From Blastomonas natatoria (GTDB taxonomy: Bacteria > Pseudomonadota > Alphaproteobacteria > Sphingomonadales > Sphingomonadaceae), in assembly GCF_003201955.1 (NCBI RefSeq), contig NZ_QJJM01000001.1:1-64000 (forward strand): 64,000 bases of DNA, written 5' to 3'. The position numbers and the translations under genes are program-made. Positions 25,843-36,368 of this stretch are shown piece by piece. The notes under the pieces are model-generated. The model did no database searches. It saw only the letters and a list, made by a program, of their open reading frames with translations, and was not told where the DNA came from. Numbering within the stretch: the stretch's first letter is position 1; each line of letters begins with the position of its first letter.

Positions 25843-28800
25843 ATGAACTTCAGGAACATATCGGCCTGGTCGATCCGCAATCCGATCATCCCGCTCGTGT
25901 TTTTCACTGGCCTGCTGTTTGCCGGTATCCTGAGCTTCATGCGCATGGACGTGGTGAACAACCCGGACATCGATTTTCCGGCCGTGCAGGTCGTGATCTC
26001 GCAGCCCGGCGCGGCGCCGACCGAAATCGAGAACCAGATCACCCAGCGCATCGAAGCGGCGGTGCGCAGCATCAACGGCGTCAAGAATATCAGTTCGACC
26101 GCCAGCGAAGGCAGCTCGAGCACGTTTGTCGAGTTCGAGATCGGCACGGATACGATCGAGGCGGTCAACGAGGTCAAGAATTCGGTCGACCAGATTCGCG
26201 GCAGCCTGCCCGAAGGCATTCTGGAACCCTCGGTGACCAAGGTCGACGCAACGGGCGAGCCTATCGCCTATTATGCCGTGGAAGCCGACGACATGACGAT
26301 CGAACAGCTGAGCTGGTTCGTCGATGACACGGTGACCAAGCGGTTGCTTGCGATCGACGGCATGGCTGAAGTGGATCGGTTCGGCGGCGTCAGCCGCGAA
26401 ATCCGCGTGGTTCTGGATCCGCAGAAGATGCAGTCGCTGGGCGTCACGGCCGCTCAGGTCAACAACGCTCTGCGCCAGATCAACATCGATGCGGCAGGGG
26501 GGCGCGCCGATATCGGCGGCACCAAGCAGTCGCTGCGCGTGCTGGGCAATGCCGACAACGCGTTCGATCTCTCGCAAGTCCAGGTGCCGCTCGGCGGTGG
26601 GCGGACCATCAAGCTGACCGATGTCGCAACGGTGACCGATGGTTACGGCGAACCGACCTCGATCTCGAAGGTGCGCGACAAGGAAGTGGTGAATTTCGCC
26701 ATGACCCGCTCCAAGGGCGCATCGGACGTGTCGGTCTATTACGACGCGCTTACGGCGATGGACGAGCTCAAGAAGGAAAATCCGGGCATCGAGTTCATTC
26801 CGCTGGGAACGAGCGTCAAATATACCGAAAGCCAGTATGAAAGCTCGATCGCATCGATGATCGAGGGCGCCGTCCTTGCGGTCGTCGTGGTGTTCTTCTT
26901 CCTGCGCGATTGGCGCGCGACGATCATCTCTGCCATTGCCATCCCGCTGTCGGCGATCCCGACCTTCTGGTTCATGGACCTGCTGGGCTTCAACCTCAAC
27001 TTCCTCTCGCTGCTCGCGCTGGGTCTGGTGGCCGGCGTGCTGGTCGATGACGCGATCGTGGAGATCGAGAATATCGTCCGGCACATGCGCATGGGCAAGT
27101 CTGCCTATCAGGCGTCGATCGATGCAGCCGACGAGATCGGCCTGGCCGTGGTTGCGACCTCTTTCTGCATCGTCGCCGTGTTCCTGCCGGTCGGGCTGAT
27201 GCCCGGCATTTCGGGCCAGTTCTTCAAGAATTTCGGCTTCACGGTCGTCGTTTCGGTGCTGATGAGCCTTGCCGTCGCGCGCATGATCACGCCGATGGTC
27301 GCGGCCTATTTCCTTGAAGCCAAGGGCCATGCCTCGCATGGCGAAGGCCGTCTGATGGACGGGTACATGAAGGTTCTTGGCTGGTCGATGGACCAGAGCC
27401 GGGCGCGCGCCTTTCGTGGCACCAATCCGAGCCGCCGCCGCAAGATCGCGGCCATGTTCCTCGACCATCGCGTCTGGATGATGGGAATCGGCCTGCTCGC
27501 CTTCGCGCTTACCGTGGTGCTGTTCGCGATCACCCCGGCGCAGTTCCAGCCGACGATCAACGAGGACAACAGCCGCATCCAGATCGAGATGGTCCCGGGC
27601 ACGACCCTGGAACAGACCAAAGTGGTGGCCGACAAGGTGGCGGCGATCATGTATCAGCAACCCGAAGTCGAGCGTGCCCTGATCCGCATCCGCGAAGGCA
27701 ATGGCACGATCTTCGTGACGCTCAAGGAGGATCGCAAGAAGACCTCGATCGAGTTCGAGCGCGATCTTGCCGAGACCTTGCAGGCCATTCCCGATGCGCG
27801 CGTAACCTTCGCGTCGCAATCGGGCGGAGGCGGCACCAACCGCGATATCTCGATCATGCTGACCGGGTCCGATCCCGACAAGCTGGATGCCGCAGCCGGC
27901 ACACTGGTCGAACAGATGAAAGGCCTGAAGCTGATCACGGGTCCGCGTGTCAATGCCGACATGCGCCGACCCGAGATCATCGTGAAGCCACGCGCTGATC
28001 TGGCGGCGCAACTGGGGATCACCACCACCTCGCTGAGCCAGGCCATTCGCATCGCGACGCTTGGCGAAATCGAACAGAATGCGGCGAAGTTCTCGCTCTC
28101 GGATCGCCAGATCCAGATCCGTGTCGTGCTGCCCAAGGAATCGCGGTACGATTTCAAGACGATCCAGAACCTGCCGGTGCAGACGGCAGCTGGCGGATCG
28201 GTGCCGCTCAGCCGCGTGGCCGATATCTCCTTCGGTTCCGGGCCCACGACCATCCAGCGGTACAATCAGGAGCGTCGCGTTTTCGTGGGCGCGGACCTGG
28301 CGCCGGGCGTCGTGACCGGCGAGGCCATGACTGCAATCAACAACCTGCCGATCATGAAGAACCTGCCCACCGGCGTCAGCAACAAGCCGTTTGGCGAGCA
28401 GGAGTGGCAGGCGGAACTGGCGATCAACTTCGTCATTGCGCTGGTCTCAGGCATCCTGCTGGTGTTCGCGGTCCTCGTGCTGCTCTACAAGCGGTTGATG
28501 TCGCCGCTGGTGAACATGGGCTCGCTGGCCCTGGCCCCGCTGGGCGGCATCTTCCTCGTCTGGGTCGTTGGCCAGCCAGTCTCGATGCCTGTGCTGATCG
28601 GGGTGCTGATGCTGCTGGGCATCGTGTCGAAGAACTCGATCCTGCTCATCGACTTTGCCATCGAGGAAATGCATCGCGGCGTGCCCAAGCATGAGGCGAT
28701 CATGGATGCGGGCCACAAGCGCGCGCAGCCGATCGTGATGACGACGGTCGCCATGACCGCAGGCATGGTGCCGACTGCCCTGTCGCTTTCGGGCGATGGT

Positions 28801-29001
28801 GCATGGCGCGCGCCGATGGGCACGGTGGTGATCGGCGGCCTGATTGTCTCGACATTGCTGACGCTGGTGATTGTTCCGGCCGGCTTCAGCCTGGCCGATG
28901 GCGTCGAAAAGCGGGTGGGCCCGTGGCTGCGCAATCGCTTCCTCACCTACAAGCCCGGCGATGACCGGCATGATTCGCCAGAGGTTCAGCCGGCCGAGTG
29001 A
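25843..29001 (+). CDS. RND efflux permease (AcrB/MexB-type, HAE1)
   Basis: This 1052-residue proton-driven inner-membrane pump exports hydrophobic compounds from the periplasm. The usual RND layout is seen: helix 1 at about residues 12-30, a large periplasmic loop, helices 2-7, a second periplasmic loop and helices 8-12. Key proton-relay residues are present: the Asp pair in [14 protein letters not shown] and the Lys in [14 protein letters not shown]. It forms an operon with the upstream adaptor gene, and its stop overlaps the start of the DUF445 gene (GTGA). Substrates cannot be read from the sequence. Confidence 0.95.
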   Translation: MNFRNISAWSIRNPIIPLVFFTGLLFAGILSFMRMDVVNNPDIDFPAVQVVISQPGAAPTEIENQITQRIEAAVRSINGVKNISSTASEGSSSTFVEFEIGTDTIEAVNEVKNSVDQIRGSLPEGILEPSVTKVDATGEPIAYYAVEADDMTIEQLSWFVDDTVTKRLLAIDGMAEVDRFGGVSREIRVVLDPQKMQSLGVTAAQVNNALRQINIDAAGGRADIGGTKQSLRVLGNADNAFDLSQVQVPLGGGRTIKLTDVATVTDGYGEPTSISKVRDKEVVNFAMTRSKGASDVSVYYDALTAMDELKKENPGIEFIPLGTSVKYTESQYESSIASMIEGAVLAVVVVFFFLRDWRATIISAIAIPLSAIPTFWFMDLLGFNLNFLSLLALGLVAGVLVDDAIVEIENIVRHMRMGKSAYQASIDAADEIGLAVVATSFCIVAVFLPVGLMPGISGQFFKNFGFTVVVSVLMSLAVARMITPMVAAYFLEAKGHASHGEGRLMDGYMKVLGWSMDQSRARAFRGTNPSRRRKIAAMFLDHRVWMMGIGLLAFALTVVLFAITPAQFQPTINEDNSRIQIEMVPGTTLEQTKVVADKVAAIMYQQPEVERALIRIREGNGTIFVTLKEDRKKTSIEFERDLAETLQAIPDARVTFASQSGGGGTNRDISIMLTGSDPDKLDAAAGTLVEQMKGLKLITGPRVNADMRRPEIIVKPRADLAAQLGITTTSLSQAIRIATLGEIEQNAAKFSLSDRQIQIRVVLPKESRYDFKTIQNLPVQTAAGGSVPLSRVADISFGSGPTTIQRYNQERRVFVGADLAPGVVTGEAMTAINNLPIMKNLPTGVSNKPFGEQEWQAELAINFVIALVSGILLVFAVLVLLYKRLMSPLVNMGSLALAPLGGIFLVWVVGQPVSMPVLIGVLMLLGIVSKNSILLIDFAIEEMHRGVPKHEAIMDAGHKRAQPIVMTTVAMTAGMVPTALSLSGDGAWRAPMGTVVIGGLIVSTLLTLVIVPAGFSLADGVEKRVGPWLRNRFLTYKPGDDRHDSPEVQPAE

Positions 29002-30275
29002 CCGGTCCACACCGTACGATGTCTGCTGCCAACCCGTCCAGACAGGCTGATCCGGCCTGGCGCATGCGCGCCATCGCGACCGGCATGCTCGTGGTCATGG
29101 CCGGAATATTCCTGGCGACGCACTGGGCCGAGGCGCATGTCGATGACCGCTGGGGCTATGTCCGCGCCTTTGCCGAGGCGGCGATGGTGGGCGGGCTGGC
29201 CGACTGGTTTGCGGTAACCGCGCTGTTCCGCCATCCGCTGGGCGTGCCGATCCCGCACACGGCGATCATCCCGCGCAACAAGGACCGCATCGGCGACACC
29301 ATGGCGCAGTTCCTGCGCAGCAACTTCCTCACCCCGCTGGTCGTGGCGCGCCGGATGCGCACCATGAATGTCGCAGCGGCAGCGGGGCGGTTTCTCGTCC
29401 AGCCGACCGGCGGCGAGGGCCGATTGCGGCTCGGCGCATCGAACATGGTCGCCGATGTGCTCGAATCGCTCGATCAGGACCGGCTGGGGGGCAACGCCAA
29501 GGAGGCGCTGAAGGTCCAGCTGGAAAAGCTCGATGTTGCGCCGCTGCTTGGGCAGATCCTGAGCGCGGCGATCGCCGACAACCGCCATCTGCCGCTGATG
29601 GACGGGATCATCAAATGGACCCAGCGCACGCTGTTCGCCAATGAGGAACTGCTCAAGGAAATGGTGCGCTCACGCGCCAATTCGATCATGCGATGGACGG
29701 GCCTCGACGAGCGGCTTGCCACCGGAATTATCGACGGCCTGCACAATCTGCTGTTCGATATGGCCGAGGATGTCGACCATCCGCTGCGCCACAAGGTGGA
29801 GGAAGGGCTGGAAACACTGGCCTATCGACTGCTCAACGATCCAGAAATGCAGGACAAGGTGCGCGGCATCAAGTCGGAGATGCTTGCCAACCCCGCGATG
29901 GCGCGCTGGCTCGATGGTCTTTGGGAGCGCAGCCGCGCCGCCCTGCTGCGCGCAGCGCGCGATCCCGATAATGCCCTTTCGGGCCAGTTCGGAGATGGGT
30001 TGAGGCAGATCGGCGAATCGCTGATGAACGACCCGCGCATGCAGATGCAGATCAACCGCTTTGCGCGGCGCACGCTGGTCGGCATCGCCAACCGCTATGG
30101 CGACCAGATCGTGCGGCTGGTGTCGGAAACGGTGCGCCGCTGGGATGCGCAGACCATTACCGATCGCGTCGAGAATGCCGTGGGCAAGGACCTGCAGTTC
30201 ATCCGCATCAACGGGACGCTGGTGGGTGGGCTGGTGGGCTTGACGATCCACACGGCGACGGTGTGGCTGGGATAA
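28998..30275 (+). CDS. DUF445 family membrane protein
   Basis: This 425-residue protein has an N-terminal membrane helix (about residues 25-45) and a final one near the C-terminus (GTLVGGLVGLTIHTATVWLG). Between them lies a long, mostly helical region. The motif VGGLADWFAVTALFRHPLGVPIPHTAIIPRNKDRIG is the hallmark of DUF445 (E. coli YjiN type). Function is unknown. GTG 28998 overlaps the pump stop codon; ATG 29019 in the same frame is an alternative. The coupling to the RND pump suggests an envelope role. Confidence 0.85.
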   Translation: MTGPHRTMSAANPSRQADPAWRMRAIATGMLVVMAGIFLATHWAEAHVDDRWGYVRAFAEAAMVGGLADWFAVTALFRHPLGVPIPHTAIIPRNKDRIGDTMAQFLRSNFLTPLVVARRMRTMNVAAAAGRFLVQPTGGEGRLRLGASNMVADVLESLDQDRLGGNAKEALKVQLEKLDVAPLLGQILSAAIADNRHLPLMDGIIKWTQRTLFANEELLKEMVRSRANSIMRWTGLDERLATGIIDGLHNLLFDMAEDVDHPLRHKVEEGLETLAYRLLNDPEMQDKVRGIKSEMLANPAMARWLDGLWERSRAALLRAARDPDNALSGQFGDGLRQIGESLMNDPRMQMQINRFARRTLVGIANRYGDQIVRLVSETVRRWDAQTITDRVENAVGKDLQFIRINGTLVGGLVGLTIHTATVWLG

Positions 30276-30300
30276 ACGCGCGGCGGTAGACTCATCCCGT

Positions 30301-30386
30301 CACCCTGAACTCGTTTCAGGGTCCATCTTTCGTCACGCAGCTTCGGTTTTTGCGGCGCGATGGATCCTGAAACAAGTTCAGGATGA
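30301..30386. repeat. short inverted repeat (REP-like) between convergent genes
   Basis: Arms CACCCTGAACTCGTTTCAGG (30301-30320) and, inverted, CCTGAAACAAGTTCAGGATG (30366-30385) enclose about 45 bases. Both arms also fold on themselves (CCTGAA..TTCAGG). It lies between two convergent genes and is likely a chromosomal REP element or bidirectional terminator. Confidence 0.75.
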
Positions 30387-30405
30387 AAATTGAAGAACCC
30401 CCTTA

Positions 30406-31800
30406 TCAGCCCGCCAAAGCTTCACCCATCGCCCGCACCGCCTCGACCTTTGCGAACAACGGCCCCCAGTCGTCGCGCTCGGCGATGGCCGCCCAGATGC
30501 TCTCCACCTCGTCGATCAGCATCGATTGCGGTGCATTGCCCTGCCAATAGGGGTGCTTGCGGTCACGCGCGGCCGCATAGCCCGTCTTGACCTCGCCGAA
30601 CGCCGCCCAGAGCGCCTCGCCATCGCTGCCGTGCAGCGCTTCGGGGCATTCGGGCGCCGCATCGCCCATCCACGCGAAGAAGAACTCGTCGATGCCCACG
30701 CCACCCTGCAGCATCAGCGCCTCGGCCGCGCCGATCAGCACACGGTCCTGCTCCAGCCCCTGCGGCACGACGCCCAACCGCCAGCAGAAGCGCCGCGCCA
30801 GCGCCTCCTGATAGAGCGGGCCGAAACGCTCGAGCGCAGCAATCAGCGGCGGCGCGTCGCTGATCAGCCGCAGCGCGACGGCAAGCTGACCCAGGTTCCA
30901 GTGGATCGCCTCGGGCTGCCGCCCAAAGGCATAAAGGCCGCCATGGTCGAAATAGGCAGCCGTAAAGCCCGGATCCCATTTCGGCGCGAACCGCCACGGG
31001 CCATAGTCGAAGCTTTCGCCGGTGATGTTCATGTTGTCGGTGTTGAGCACGCCGTGCACGAAGCCTGCGACCATATAGCTTGCGGCCAGATCGGCCATGC
31101 GCTCGACCGCAAGGTTCAGCAGCAGCGCAGGCTCGTTCTCGCCGGTCCTGCCATCATAGAGCGCATCGAGCGCATAGCGCACCACCCGGTGCATCTTATC
31201 CTCGTCATCCTCATAGGCGATGCGCTGGAAGGTGCCGAAGCGGATATGGCTATGGCTGAGCCGCACCAGCACGGCGGAGCAGGTCGGCGAAGGCTCGTCA
31301 CCGCGCCACAGGCTCTCGCCGGTCTCGATCACCGAAAAGGTCTTGCTGGTATGGACACCCAGCGCCTCGAGCATTTCGGTCGCCAGGATCTCGCGCACCG
31401 CACCCTTGAGTGTCAGCCGTCCGTCGCCGTCACGGCTGAACGGCGTCTGGCCCGATCCCTTGGTGCCGAGATCCAGCAAGTCCCCCTTGTCGTCACGCAT
31501 CTGCGCGAAGAGAAAGCCGCGGCCGTCGCCGATCTGGGGATTGTACACGCGGAACTGGTGCCCGTGATAGGCCAGCGCCAGCGGCTGGGGCAGGTTGCCG
31601 GGCAATGGCGCGAACCGACCGAAATGGCGGCACCAGGCGTCATCATCCAACGTCTCCAGACCGACGGTGGCTGCCTGTCTGTCATTGCGAAAGCGCAGCC
31701 GCGTTTCCGGAAAATCGGCGGCCTTGACCGGGTGCGCGATGGCATCGGCAATGTCCAGAATGGCGGGATCGGCGCGATAGGCTTGCGGTTCTGCGGTCAT
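30406..31800 (-). CDS. selO: protein adenylyltransferase SelO (YdiU/UPF0061)
   Basis: This pseudokinase-fold enzyme transfers AMP from ATP to Ser/Thr/Tyr of target proteins, linked to redox stress in E. coli. Family motifs are LAYHGHQFRVYNPQIGDGRG, DLGTKGSGQTPFSRDGDGR (glycine-rich loop), LKGAVREILATEMLEALG, and the catalytic/metal segment GFVHGVLNTDNMNITG with DYGPWRF. The 464-residue form ends at KVEAVRAMGEALAG. It lacks the C-terminal region that carries the CxxS/CxxU redox site in longer homologues. ATG 31800 is chosen; the frame is open to 31851 but that would overlap the divergent hydrolase gene. Confidence 0.88.
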   Translation of the reverse strand: MTAEPQAYRADPAILDIADAIAHPVKAADFPETRLRFRNDRQAATVGLETLDDDAWCRHFGRFAPLPGNLPQPLALAYHGHQFRVYNPQIGDGRGFLFAQMRDDKGDLLDLGTKGSGQTPFSRDGDGRLTLKGAVREILATEMLEALGVHTSKTFSVIETGESLWRGDEPSPTCSAVLVRLSHSHIRFGTFQRIAYEDDEDKMHRVVRYALDALYDGRTGENEPALLLNLAVERMADLAASYMVAGFVHGVLNTDNMNITGESFDYGPWRFAPKWDPGFTAAYFDHGGLYAFGRQPEAIHWNLGQLAVALRLISDAPPLIAALERFGPLYQEALARRFCWRLGVVPQGLEQDRVLIGAAEALMLQGGVGIDEFFFAWMGDAAPECPEALHGSDGEALWAAFGEVKTGYAAARDRKHPYWQGNAPQSMLIDEVESIWAAIAERDDWGPLFAKVEAVRAMGEALAG

Positions 31801-31837
31801 CGGGCGATAGTGGGGCGTGAAGGGAGCCTGCGCAACC

Positions 31838-32797
31838 ATGGCGAGCGACAATCGGAGCTATAGCGACGGGTTCTGGTGGTCCAACGACGGCTTGAGGCTG
31901 CATTTCCGCGATTATCCGGCGGCGCCCGAGCATGCGGATCGCCCGCCGATCATCTGCATTCCGGGTCTGACCCGCAATGCGCGCGATTTCGAGAAGGTGG
32001 CCGAGCGTCTGGCAGGCCAGTGGCGTGTGATCTGCGTCGACCTGCGTGGACGTGGCGACAGCGCCTATGCCAAGGACCCGATGAGCTATGTACCGCTGAC
32101 CTATGTCCAGGACATGGAGGCGCTGCTGCGCGAACAGGCCATCGACCGGTTCGTCGCCTTCGGTACCTCGCTGGGCGGTCTCATCACCATGCTGCTCGCC
32201 TCGACCCGGCCGGGCCGGGTGGTGGGCGCTCTGCTCAACGATGTCGGTCCGCAGCTCGAGCCTGAAGGCCTTGCGCGTATTCGCGACTATGTCGGCCAGG
32301 GGCGCTCGTTTCCCACCTGGATGCATGCGGCGCGCGCGCTGTCCGAAGCGCAGGGCGCCGTCTTCCCCGGCCATGGGGTGAGCGAATGGCTCGATCTTGC
32401 CAAGAAGACGATGAAGATCGGACCCGGAGGACGGATCGTCTATGATTATGACATGAAGATCGCCGAGCCATTTGCCGTCCCGGGCGGCGAGGCAGGGGTC
32501 GATCTGTGGCCGGCACTCGGCGGTCTGGCGACGGCGCAGGTGCTGATCGTGCGCGGCGCGCTGTCCGATGTGTTTGCCGAGGCCACGGCTGAGCGGATGC
32601 TGGCGATGCTGCCGCATGGCGCGCTGCTCACGGTCGCGAACAAGGGGCACGCGCCATCGCTCGAAGAGCCCGAGGTGGCACAGGCGATCGACCGCATGCT
32701 GGCCCAGGTCGATACAGGGGGCGATTGCGGAGTTGGTACGGCGGCGCTTGCGGAGTTGGTACGGCGGCGCTTGCGACCCAGGCCTGAGCAGCTATAG
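31838..32797 (+). CDS. alpha/beta hydrolase
   Basis: This 319-residue cytoplasmic enzyme has the alpha/beta hydrolase fold. It has the oxyanion-side PPIICIPGLTRNARDFE, the GRGDSAYA loop, the nucleophile elbow FGTSLGGL, a later Asp region (RGALSDVF) and the His in NKGHAPSLEEP. The substrate is unknown. The final 13 residues arise from a 23-base tandem duplication (32727-32749 and 32750-32772) that changes the reading frame; with a single copy the protein would end after ALATQA. The glycosyltransferase gene follows 10 bases downstream. Confidence 0.85.
   Translation: MASDNRSYSDGFWWSNDGLRLHFRDYPAAPEHADRPPIICIPGLTRNARDFEKVAERLAGQWRVICVDLRGRGDSAYAKDPMSYVPLTYVQDMEALLREQAIDRFVAFGTSLGGLITMLLASTRPGRVVGALLNDVGPQLEPEGLARIRDYVGQGRSFPTWMHAARALSEAQGAVFPGHGVSEWLDLAKKTMKIGPGGRIVYDYDMKIAEPFAVPGGEAGVDLWPALGGLATAQVLIVRGALSDVFAEATAERMLAMLPHGALLTVANKGHAPSLEEPEVAQAIDRMLAQVDTGGDCGVGTAALAELVRRRLRPRPEQL
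32727..32772 (+). repeat. 23-base perfect tandem duplication
   Basis: Two identical adjacent 23-base copies starting GCGGAGTTGG lie at 32727-32749 and 32750-32772, at the 3' end of the hydrolase gene. The unit is not a multiple of three, so the copy number decides the C-terminus of that protein. Confidence 0.95.
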
Positions 32798-32807
32798 CCT
32801 CGCCCCG

Positions 32808-33947
32808 ATGAAACCTGCCCGCATCCTGCACCTGCACAGTACCTTCGACCTTGGCGGCAAGGAGGCGAGGGCGGTGCGCCTGATGAACCATTTCGGCCAG
32901 GCAGCGCAGCACACGATCCTGACCGCGGTGCCCGATGCGCTGGGTGCGCGTGCGGCGATCAATCCCGGCATCCGTGCCGATTTTCCGAACAACGCGCCGT
33001 CGCTCGCGGGCAAGCCCAATCTGGCGCGCTACAGGCAGTTTGCCGACTATTTCGCCAATTTCGACCTGATCCTGAGCTATAACTGGGGTGCGATGGATGG
33101 GGTGATGGCGCGCACCATCTTCAACTCGATCACGCCGCTGCCGCCGGTGATCCACCACGAGGACGGGTTCAACGAGGACGAGGCGGTCAAGCTCAAGGCC
33201 AAGCGCAACTGGTTCCGCATGGTGGCCCTTGCGCGCACGGATGCGCTGGTCGTTCCCTCGCACACGCTTGAGCAGATCGCGCTCAAGGTCTGGAAGCAGC
33301 CCGAAAGCCGGGTGCGCCGCATCCCGAACGGCATCGATGTTGCTGCCTATGCCAAGCGCCCGCAGAAAGGCGCGGTCCTCGGTTTCCAGCGGCGCGATGG
33401 CGAGATTGTCATCGGCACGCTGGCGGGCTTGCGCGCAGTGAAGAACCTGCCCCGGCTGGTGCGCGCGGTCGCGGCGCTCGACCGGCCCGTACGGCTGGTG
33501 ATTGTAGGGGAGGGGCCCGAGCGTGCTGCCATCGAAGCGGAGGCGGCAAGGCTGGGTATTGCCGATCGTCTGCTGATGCCGGGATTTCTCAAGAACCCGG
33601 CGCGCTATGTCGGGTTGTTCGATATCTTCGCCTTGTCGTCGGACAGCGAGCAGCAGCCGATTTCAGTGATCGAAGCAATGGCGGCGGGATTGCCGGTCGC
33701 AGCGCCCATGGTGGGCGATGTCGCGCACATGGTCGCGCCCGATAATGCCATCCTGCTCGGCGAGCCGGGCAGCGAGGCCGGGCTGATCGACAATCTGAAG
33801 CGTCTGGCCGATGACCCTGCGCTGCGCACCGCGCTCGGCAATGCCAACCGAGCCAGGGCCGAAGCCGAGTTCGACGAGCGCAGGATGCTGGAACGCTATG
33901 CCGCCCTATATGGCCGTGCGATGGGTCGGCCCGAATTCGGGCGCTGA
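32808..33947 (+). CDS. glycosyltransferase family 4-like
   Basis: This 379-residue GT-B fold transferase moves a sugar from a nucleotide donor to a lipid or saccharide acceptor at the inner membrane. The N-terminal domain starts HLHSTFDLGGKEARAVRL (acceptor-binding Gly loop). The C-terminal domain has RIPNGIDVAAY, IGTLAGLRAVKNLPRLVRA, VIVGEGPERAAIE and the donor-site E-x7-E motif SVIEAMAAGLPVAAP. ATG 32808 starts the family N-terminus; the longer frame runs over the hydrolase gene. The product may act on cell-surface polysaccharide, but no other surface-sugar genes are adjacent. Confidence 0.88.
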   Translation: MKPARILHLHSTFDLGGKEARAVRLMNHFGQAAQHTILTAVPDALGARAAINPGIRADFPNNAPSLAGKPNLARYRQFADYFANFDLILSYNWGAMDGVMARTIFNSITPLPPVIHHEDGFNEDEAVKLKAKRNWFRMVALARTDALVVPSHTLEQIALKVWKQPESRVRRIPNGIDVAAYAKRPQKGAVLGFQRRDGEIVIGTLAGLRAVKNLPRLVRAVAALDRPVRLVIVGEGPERAAIEAEAARLGIADRLLMPGFLKNPARYVGLFDIFALSSDSEQQPISVIEAMAAGLPVAAPMVGDVAHMVAPDNAILLGEPGSEAGLIDNLKRLADDPALRTALGNANRARAEAEFDERRMLERYAALYGRAMGRPEFGR

Positions 33948-33956
33948 CCCCGAAGC

Positions 33957-34397
33957 TCAGCCGCGCATGATCGCTTCGGCGGCGTCGCTTGCAAGTCTGT
34001 CGGCACGCTCGTTCTCCGGATGGCCGGCATGGCCCTTGACCCAGTGCCATTCGACGGTGTGACGGGCCACCGCGCCGATCAGTTCATGCCACAGATCGGC
34101 ATTGCGCACGGGCTTTTTCGAGGCGGTCTGCCAGCCGTTGCGCTTCCAGCCATCGACCCATTTGGTGATGCCGTCCTTCACATAGCTGCTGTCGGTATAG
34201 AGCAGCACGTGGCACGGCTCGATCAGCGTGTCGAGCGCGCGGATCGCGGCCATCATCTCCATGCGGTTGTTCGTCGTGTCGCGCTCGCCGCCCGACAGTT
34301 CCTTTTCGTGTTTGCCGTAGCGGATGATCGCGCCCCAGCCGCCAGGGCCCGGATTGCCCTTGCACGCGCCATCGGTGTAGATTTCGACCGTCTTCAT
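33957..34397 (-). CDS. rnhA: ribonuclease HI
   Basis: This enzyme degrades the RNA strand of RNA/DNA hybrids. It has the full catalytic set: Asp in [16 protein letters not shown], Glu in [13 protein letters not shown], Asp in [12 protein letters not shown] and Asp in [12 protein letters not shown]. The length of 146 residues is typical. It is the last gene of the leftward ispH-thrB-rnhA run, 34 bases after thrB. Confidence 0.96.
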   Translation of the reverse strand: MKTVEIYTDGACKGNPGPGGWGAIIRYGKHEKELSGGERDTTNNRMEMMAAIRALDTLIEPCHVLLYTDSSYVKDGITKWVDGWKRNGWQTASKKPVRNADLWHELIGAVARHTVEWHWVKGHAGHPENERADRLASDAAEAIMRG

Positions 34398-34431
34398 CTT
34401 CGTTCAATCCAAGCCCAACCGATGGTCCGGT

Positions 34432-35403
34432 TCAGCCGAACAGCCCGGCCTTGGCCGGGTCTGCATAAAATATCAGCCGCCGGGCAAAAGCCATCGGATC
34501 CTTGCGCGTCACCAAAGCATCGGGCGGCGTATTAATCCAGTCATAAGCGCGACTTAATGTGAAGCGCAGTGCCGATCCACGTGCCAATATGGGAAGCGCG
34601 GCGATTTCTTGCGGAGTCAGCTTCAGATTGGCGTGATATCCTTGCAAGAGCGCGTCGGATACTGCGGAATCGAACTGGCGACCATCGGGCGAAAAGCACC
34701 AGGCGCTGTGCGTCACGGCAAGATCATAGGCGCGCGCATCGCGGCACGAGAAATAGAAATCGATCAGACCGCTGACACTGTCGCCCAGCATCAGCACATT
34801 GTCGGGAAAGAGATCGGCATGGATCACCGATTGCGGCAGGTTCTGCGGCCAGTGTTCCGCAAGAAAGGCGAGTTCGCCTTCTACCAGCGCCTCGAGAGCC
34901 GGATCGATCTGCTGCCACTGGCCGTCGCATCTGCCAGCCAGTTCGTGCCAGCTGGCCAGCCCCATGCTGTTTGGCCGCGCGCCGTCAAAATCCGCGACCG
35001 CATGATGCATCCTCGCCAGCGCTTCGCCCGCAGCCCGGGCCTGGGCCGGGCTGGGAGAGGTCAGCGATATGCCTTCCAGGAATTCGATGAGGCAGGCAGG
35101 CCGTCCGGCGAGCTCGCGGATCTGCACGCCATTGCGATCGGCGATCGCGCGGGGGACGCGGCAGCCGCGCTCTGCCAGATGGTCGAGCAGCGCCATGAAA
35201 AACGGCAGATCACCGGGATCGACACGCTTTTCGTACAGCGTCAGGATGAAGCGATGACCATCCTTGCCGCCGCGCGTCTCGACCAGGAAGTTGCTGTTCT
35301 CGACGCCCTCGGCAATGCCCTTGAAGCTGATCAGTTCGCCGGTGTCATAGTCGCGAAGAAACCGCGCCATCATTTCGGCGCTGACATGCGTGTAGACGGC
35401 CAT
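34432..35403 (-). CDS. thrB: homoserine kinase, APH-fold type
   Basis: This enzyme phosphorylates homoserine to O-phosphohomoserine in threonine synthesis. It has the choline-kinase/APH fold used by most alphaproteobacteria rather than the GHMP fold. Visible motifs are GIAEGVENSNFLVET (ATP loop), the catalytic SVIHADLFPDNVLM and the metal-binding SGLIDFYFSC. At 323 residues it is of normal length. Its ATG overlaps the ispH stop (ATGA), giving translational coupling. Confidence 0.93.
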   Translation of the reverse strand: MAVYTHVSAEMMARFLRDYDTGELISFKGIAEGVENSNFLVETRGGKDGHRFILTLYEKRVDPGDLPFFMALLDHLAERGCRVPRAIADRNGVQIRELAGRPACLIEFLEGISLTSPSPAQARAAGEALARMHHAVADFDGARPNSMGLASWHELAGRCDGQWQQIDPALEALVEGELAFLAEHWPQNLPQSVIHADLFPDNVLMLGDSVSGLIDFYFSCRDARAYDLAVTHSAWCFSPDGRQFDSAVSDALLQGYHANLKLTPQEIAALPILARGSALRFTLSRAYDWINTPPDALVTRKDPMAFARRLIFYADPAKAGLFG

Positions 35404-36368
35404 CAGGCAGCATCGGCCTCTTCGGCCAGGGCCCGGGGCAGCTTGAAGGTGATGCGTTCATCCACCGTCTTCACCCGTTCTTCCGTCACGTCGAAATGGC
35501 GGCCCAGCATGTCGACCACTTCGCGGACGAGGATTTCGGGAGCGGATGCGCCTGCAGTGAGCCCCAGTGTCTGCACGCCATCGAACCAGCGCAGTTCGAT
35601 CTCGACTGCACGCTGGATCAGCTTGGCCCGAGTCCCCTCGCGCTCCGCCACCTCGACCAGGCGCAGCGAATTGGAGCTGTTGGGGGCACCGATCACCAGC
35701 ACCAGATCGCAATCATCGGCCATCACCTTGACCGCTGCCTGGCGATTGCTGGTGGCATAGCAGATATCCTCTGCCTTGGGGCCGACAATGGCCGGGAAGC
35801 GCGCCTTGAGCGCATTGATGATCTCGGCGGTATCATCGACCGACAGCGTCGTCTGGGTGAGGAAGGACAGCTTGCCTTCATCCTCGAACGACAGTCTTGC
35901 GACATCCTCGACTGTCTCGACCAGCGTCATGTGACCAGGCTCTACCTGGCCGAACGTGCCGACGACCTCGGGATGGCCACGATGGCCGACAAAGATGATA
36001 TGGCGTCCTGCCTCGACCTGCCGTTCGGCCTGGCGGTGGACCTTGGACACCAGGGGGCAGGTGGCGTCGAGATAGTTGAGCCCGCGTTCGGCGGCCTTGT
36101 GCGGCACCGCCTTGGGCACGCCGTGCGCGGAAAACACGACGGGCACGCCATCGGGAACCTCGTCCAGCTCTTCGACGAATACCGCGCCCTTGGCCTTGAG
36201 GCTATCGACGACGAACTTGTTGTGGACGATTTCGTGCCGGACATAGACCGGAGCGCCATATTTGTGCAGCGACAGCTCCACAATCTCGATGGCACGGTCC
36301 ACCCCGGCGCAGAAGCCGCGCGGCGAGGCAATCTTGACGAGCAGCGGAGGCTTGGCGGTTTCGGTCAT
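35403..36368 (-). CDS. ispH: 4-hydroxy-3-methylbut-2-enyl diphosphate reductase
   Basis: This iron-sulfur enzyme carries out the last step of the MEP isoprenoid pathway, giving IPP and DMAPP. The three cluster Cys are in [25 protein letters not shown] and [11 protein letters not shown]; the TQTTLS and SAHGVPK motifs are also present. ATG 36368 (MTETAKPP) is the family-like start; an upstream start at 36398 adds only ten residues. It is the first gene of the operon with thrB and rnhA, divergent from the lipoprotein gene. Confidence 0.96.
   Translation of the reverse strand: MTETAKPPLLVKIASPRGFCAGVDRAIEIVELSLHKYGAPVYVRHEIVHNKFVVDSLKAKGAVFVEELDEVPDGVPVVFSAHGVPKAVPHKAAERGLNYLDATCPLVSKVHRQAERQVEAGRHIIFVGHRGHPEVVGTFGQVEPGHMTLVETVEDVARLSFEDEGKLSFLTQTTLSVDDTAEIINALKARFPAIVGPKAEDICYATSNRQAAVKVMADDCDLVLVIGAPNSSNSLRLVEVAEREGTRAKLIQRAVEIELRWFDGVQTLGLTAGASAPEILVREVVDMLGRHFDVTEERVKTVDERITFKLPRALAEEADAA

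Noticed and set aside
32568-32807. 80-codon N-terminal extension of the glycosyltransferase
   Set aside because: It overlaps the hydrolase gene in another frame and lacks domain features; ATG 32808 begins the glycosyltransferase fold.
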